Below, piece by piece: positions 63,100-64,000 of a stretch of 64,000 nt of DNA. Under the pieces are notes generated by a model. That model was not told where the DNA came from, made no database searches, and was given only the letters and a program-made list of their open reading frames with translations. The translations under genes were made by a program, and so were the position numbers. The stretch is from a bacterium (GTDB lineage Bacteria > Bacillota > Bacilli > Lactobacillales > Streptococcaceae). Location of the stretch: contig CAJNCJ010000008.1 of the NCBI GenBank assembly GCA_905221235.1, positions 1-64,000 of the forward strand. Reading direction: 5' to 3'. Numbering within the stretch: the first letter of the stretch is position 1; every line of letters starts with the position of its first letter.

Positions 63100-64000
63100 A
63101 TGAAAGCATACACAGAGCGTGTATTTGGAAATGTTGAGGGACAAGATGTCTTGGCCTATCAATTTGAAACTGACGGCGGCTACCAGCTTGAAGTTATGAC
63201 CTATGGTGCGACTATCTTGCGTTATGTCACGCCTGACAAGGCTGGAAATTTTGCCAACGTTATTTTGGGATTTGATGATTTTGATAGCTATGTAGGCAAT
63301 AGTCCTAAGCATGGAGCGAGCGTAGGTCCTGTGGCAGGGCGTATTGCAGGTGCGAGTTTTGAATTAAATGGTAAGACCTATGCCCTTGAAGTCAACAATG
63401 CTAGCAACTGTAACCATAGTGGTTCAACTGGTTGGGATTCCAGCTTGTTTGAACTAGTTGAAGTGAGCGACCATGGCTTGACCCTCTATACAGAGCGTAC
63501 AAATGGGACAGGAGGATTTCCTGGAAATCTCAAAATCTGGATCAGTTACCACTTAGAAGAAACTGGTGCTTATGAAATCAGCTACAAGGTGACGACCGAT
63601 CAAGATACGCTGGTCAATCCAACCAACCACAGCTATTTCAACTTGTCTGGTGATTTCACGCAGACGATTGACCGTCATGTCTTCCAACTAAACACAGAGG
63701 GCATTTACCCAATCGCTCCAGATGGTGTTCCTGCCAAAACTCCAGATGCCAATCGTGATGTGGTCAAACATATCTACAATGGTGCCTTGTTGAAGGATAT
63801 CTTTGCAGAAGAAGATGAGCAAATTCAGCTGGTATCTGGTTTGGACCATCCCTTTGCCCTTCCTGCAGGCCATGACAATGCTGGTTTCCTTTATGACCAA
63901 AACTCAGGTCGCTTCCTGCTTTTCAAGACAGAGGCCCCTTGTTTTGTAGTCTACACAGCAAACTTTGTGGATGAGAGTGTACTTGTGGCTGGTCAGCCAA
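63100..64000 (+). CDS. galM: Aldose 1-epimerase (mutarotase) GalM, 3' end outside window
   Basis: 300 codons visible. It interconverts alpha and beta galactose or glucose. NVILGFDDFDSYVGNSP, GPVAGRIAGA, NCNHSG and NPTNHSYFNLSG (with the catalytic His) are family regions. AAAAGGAG precedes ATG 63100. It belongs functionally with the galactoside operon upstream; the end is cut by the window. Confidence 0.94.
   Translation, partial: MKAYTERVFGNVEGQDVLAYQFETDGGYQLEVMTYGATILRYVTPDKAGNFANVILGFDDFDSYVGNSPKHGASVGPVAGRIAGASFELNGKTYALEVNNASNCNHSGSTGWDSSLFELVEVSDHGLTLYTERTNGTGGFPGNLKIWISYHLEETGAYEISYKVTTDQDTLVNPTNHSYFNLSGDFTQTIDRHVFQLNTEGIYPIAPDGVPAKTPDANRDVVKHIYNGALLKDIFAEEDEQIQLVSGLDHPFALPAGHDNAGFLYDQNSGRFLLFKTEAPCFVVYTANFVDESVLVAGQP

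Overview
The window looks like a chromosome segment of a mitis-group Streptococcus (S. pneumoniae / S. mitis / S. pseudopneumoniae complex), lying just downstream of an rRNA operon. Support comes from comW beside purA, BOX repeats, several choline-binding surface proteins, ISL3 (IS1167-like) elements, a CiaR-type small RNA, the SRP RNA after tadA, comAB ahead of the pur genes, and the bgaC-PTS-agaS-galM cluster. The N-acetylhexosaminidase gene strH, which I recall between purB and gntR in S. pneumoniae, is absent. This and the accessory content make S. mitis or a close relative at least as likely as S. pneumoniae. Species cannot be settled from the sequence alone.

Layout. 1-2143: end of 5S rRNA, tRNA-Asn, an ISL3 element with an exact 8-bp target duplication sitting inside an older ISL3 remnant, then comW with a ComE-type repeat. 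2144-9408: housekeeping genes purA, a csRNA, tadA, ffs, dut, a phosphatase, radA (apparent ATC start), a carbonic anhydrase, a PrsW-like protease and prs. 9409-16520: an accessory block with four Rpn-family nuclease copies (three with a ComX-type combox), a BOX element, two choline-binding proteins and debris of an LPXTG protein and an ISL3 end. 16585-24516: polA, a CoA-binding protein, a YeiH-type membrane protein, a candidate Fst-like type I toxin-antitoxin locus, araT, recO, plsX and an acyl carrier protein.

24517-34350: a second accessory block. Two related choline-binding proteins flank an Rgg-type regulator. Next comes a duplicated ComD/BlpH-like kinase plus LytTR regulator pair with swapped sensor domains, then a cluster of double-glycine peptides and small membrane proteins. 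Three tandem ComX boxes precede the cluster; two of them drive 16-residue ORFs. The cluster sits immediately before comAB, the competence peptide exporter, which carries a textbook ComE direct repeat.

34500-55754: comAB, then purC-L-F-M-N, a GNAT gene, a broken purH copy, vanZ, purH, purD, a strongly folded 130-nt intergenic element, purE, purK and a small gene. An AT-rich RNase H / RnlA / RnlB three-gene toxin-antitoxin (probably antiphage) island has been inserted ahead of purB. 55967-64000: a divergent GntR regulator and the bgaC / mannose-family PTS (IIB, IIC, IID, IIA) / agaS / galM operon for host-glycan galactosides.

How it works together. The window combines purine biosynthesis (with PurBox-like sites) and DNA metabolism (radA, recO, polA, dut) with a dense set of competence-linked parts: comW, comAB, a combox before dut-radA, comboxes before Rpn genes and comboxes before a bacteriocin-like cluster. 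All functional assignments rest on motif and family recognition by eye; no database search was run.
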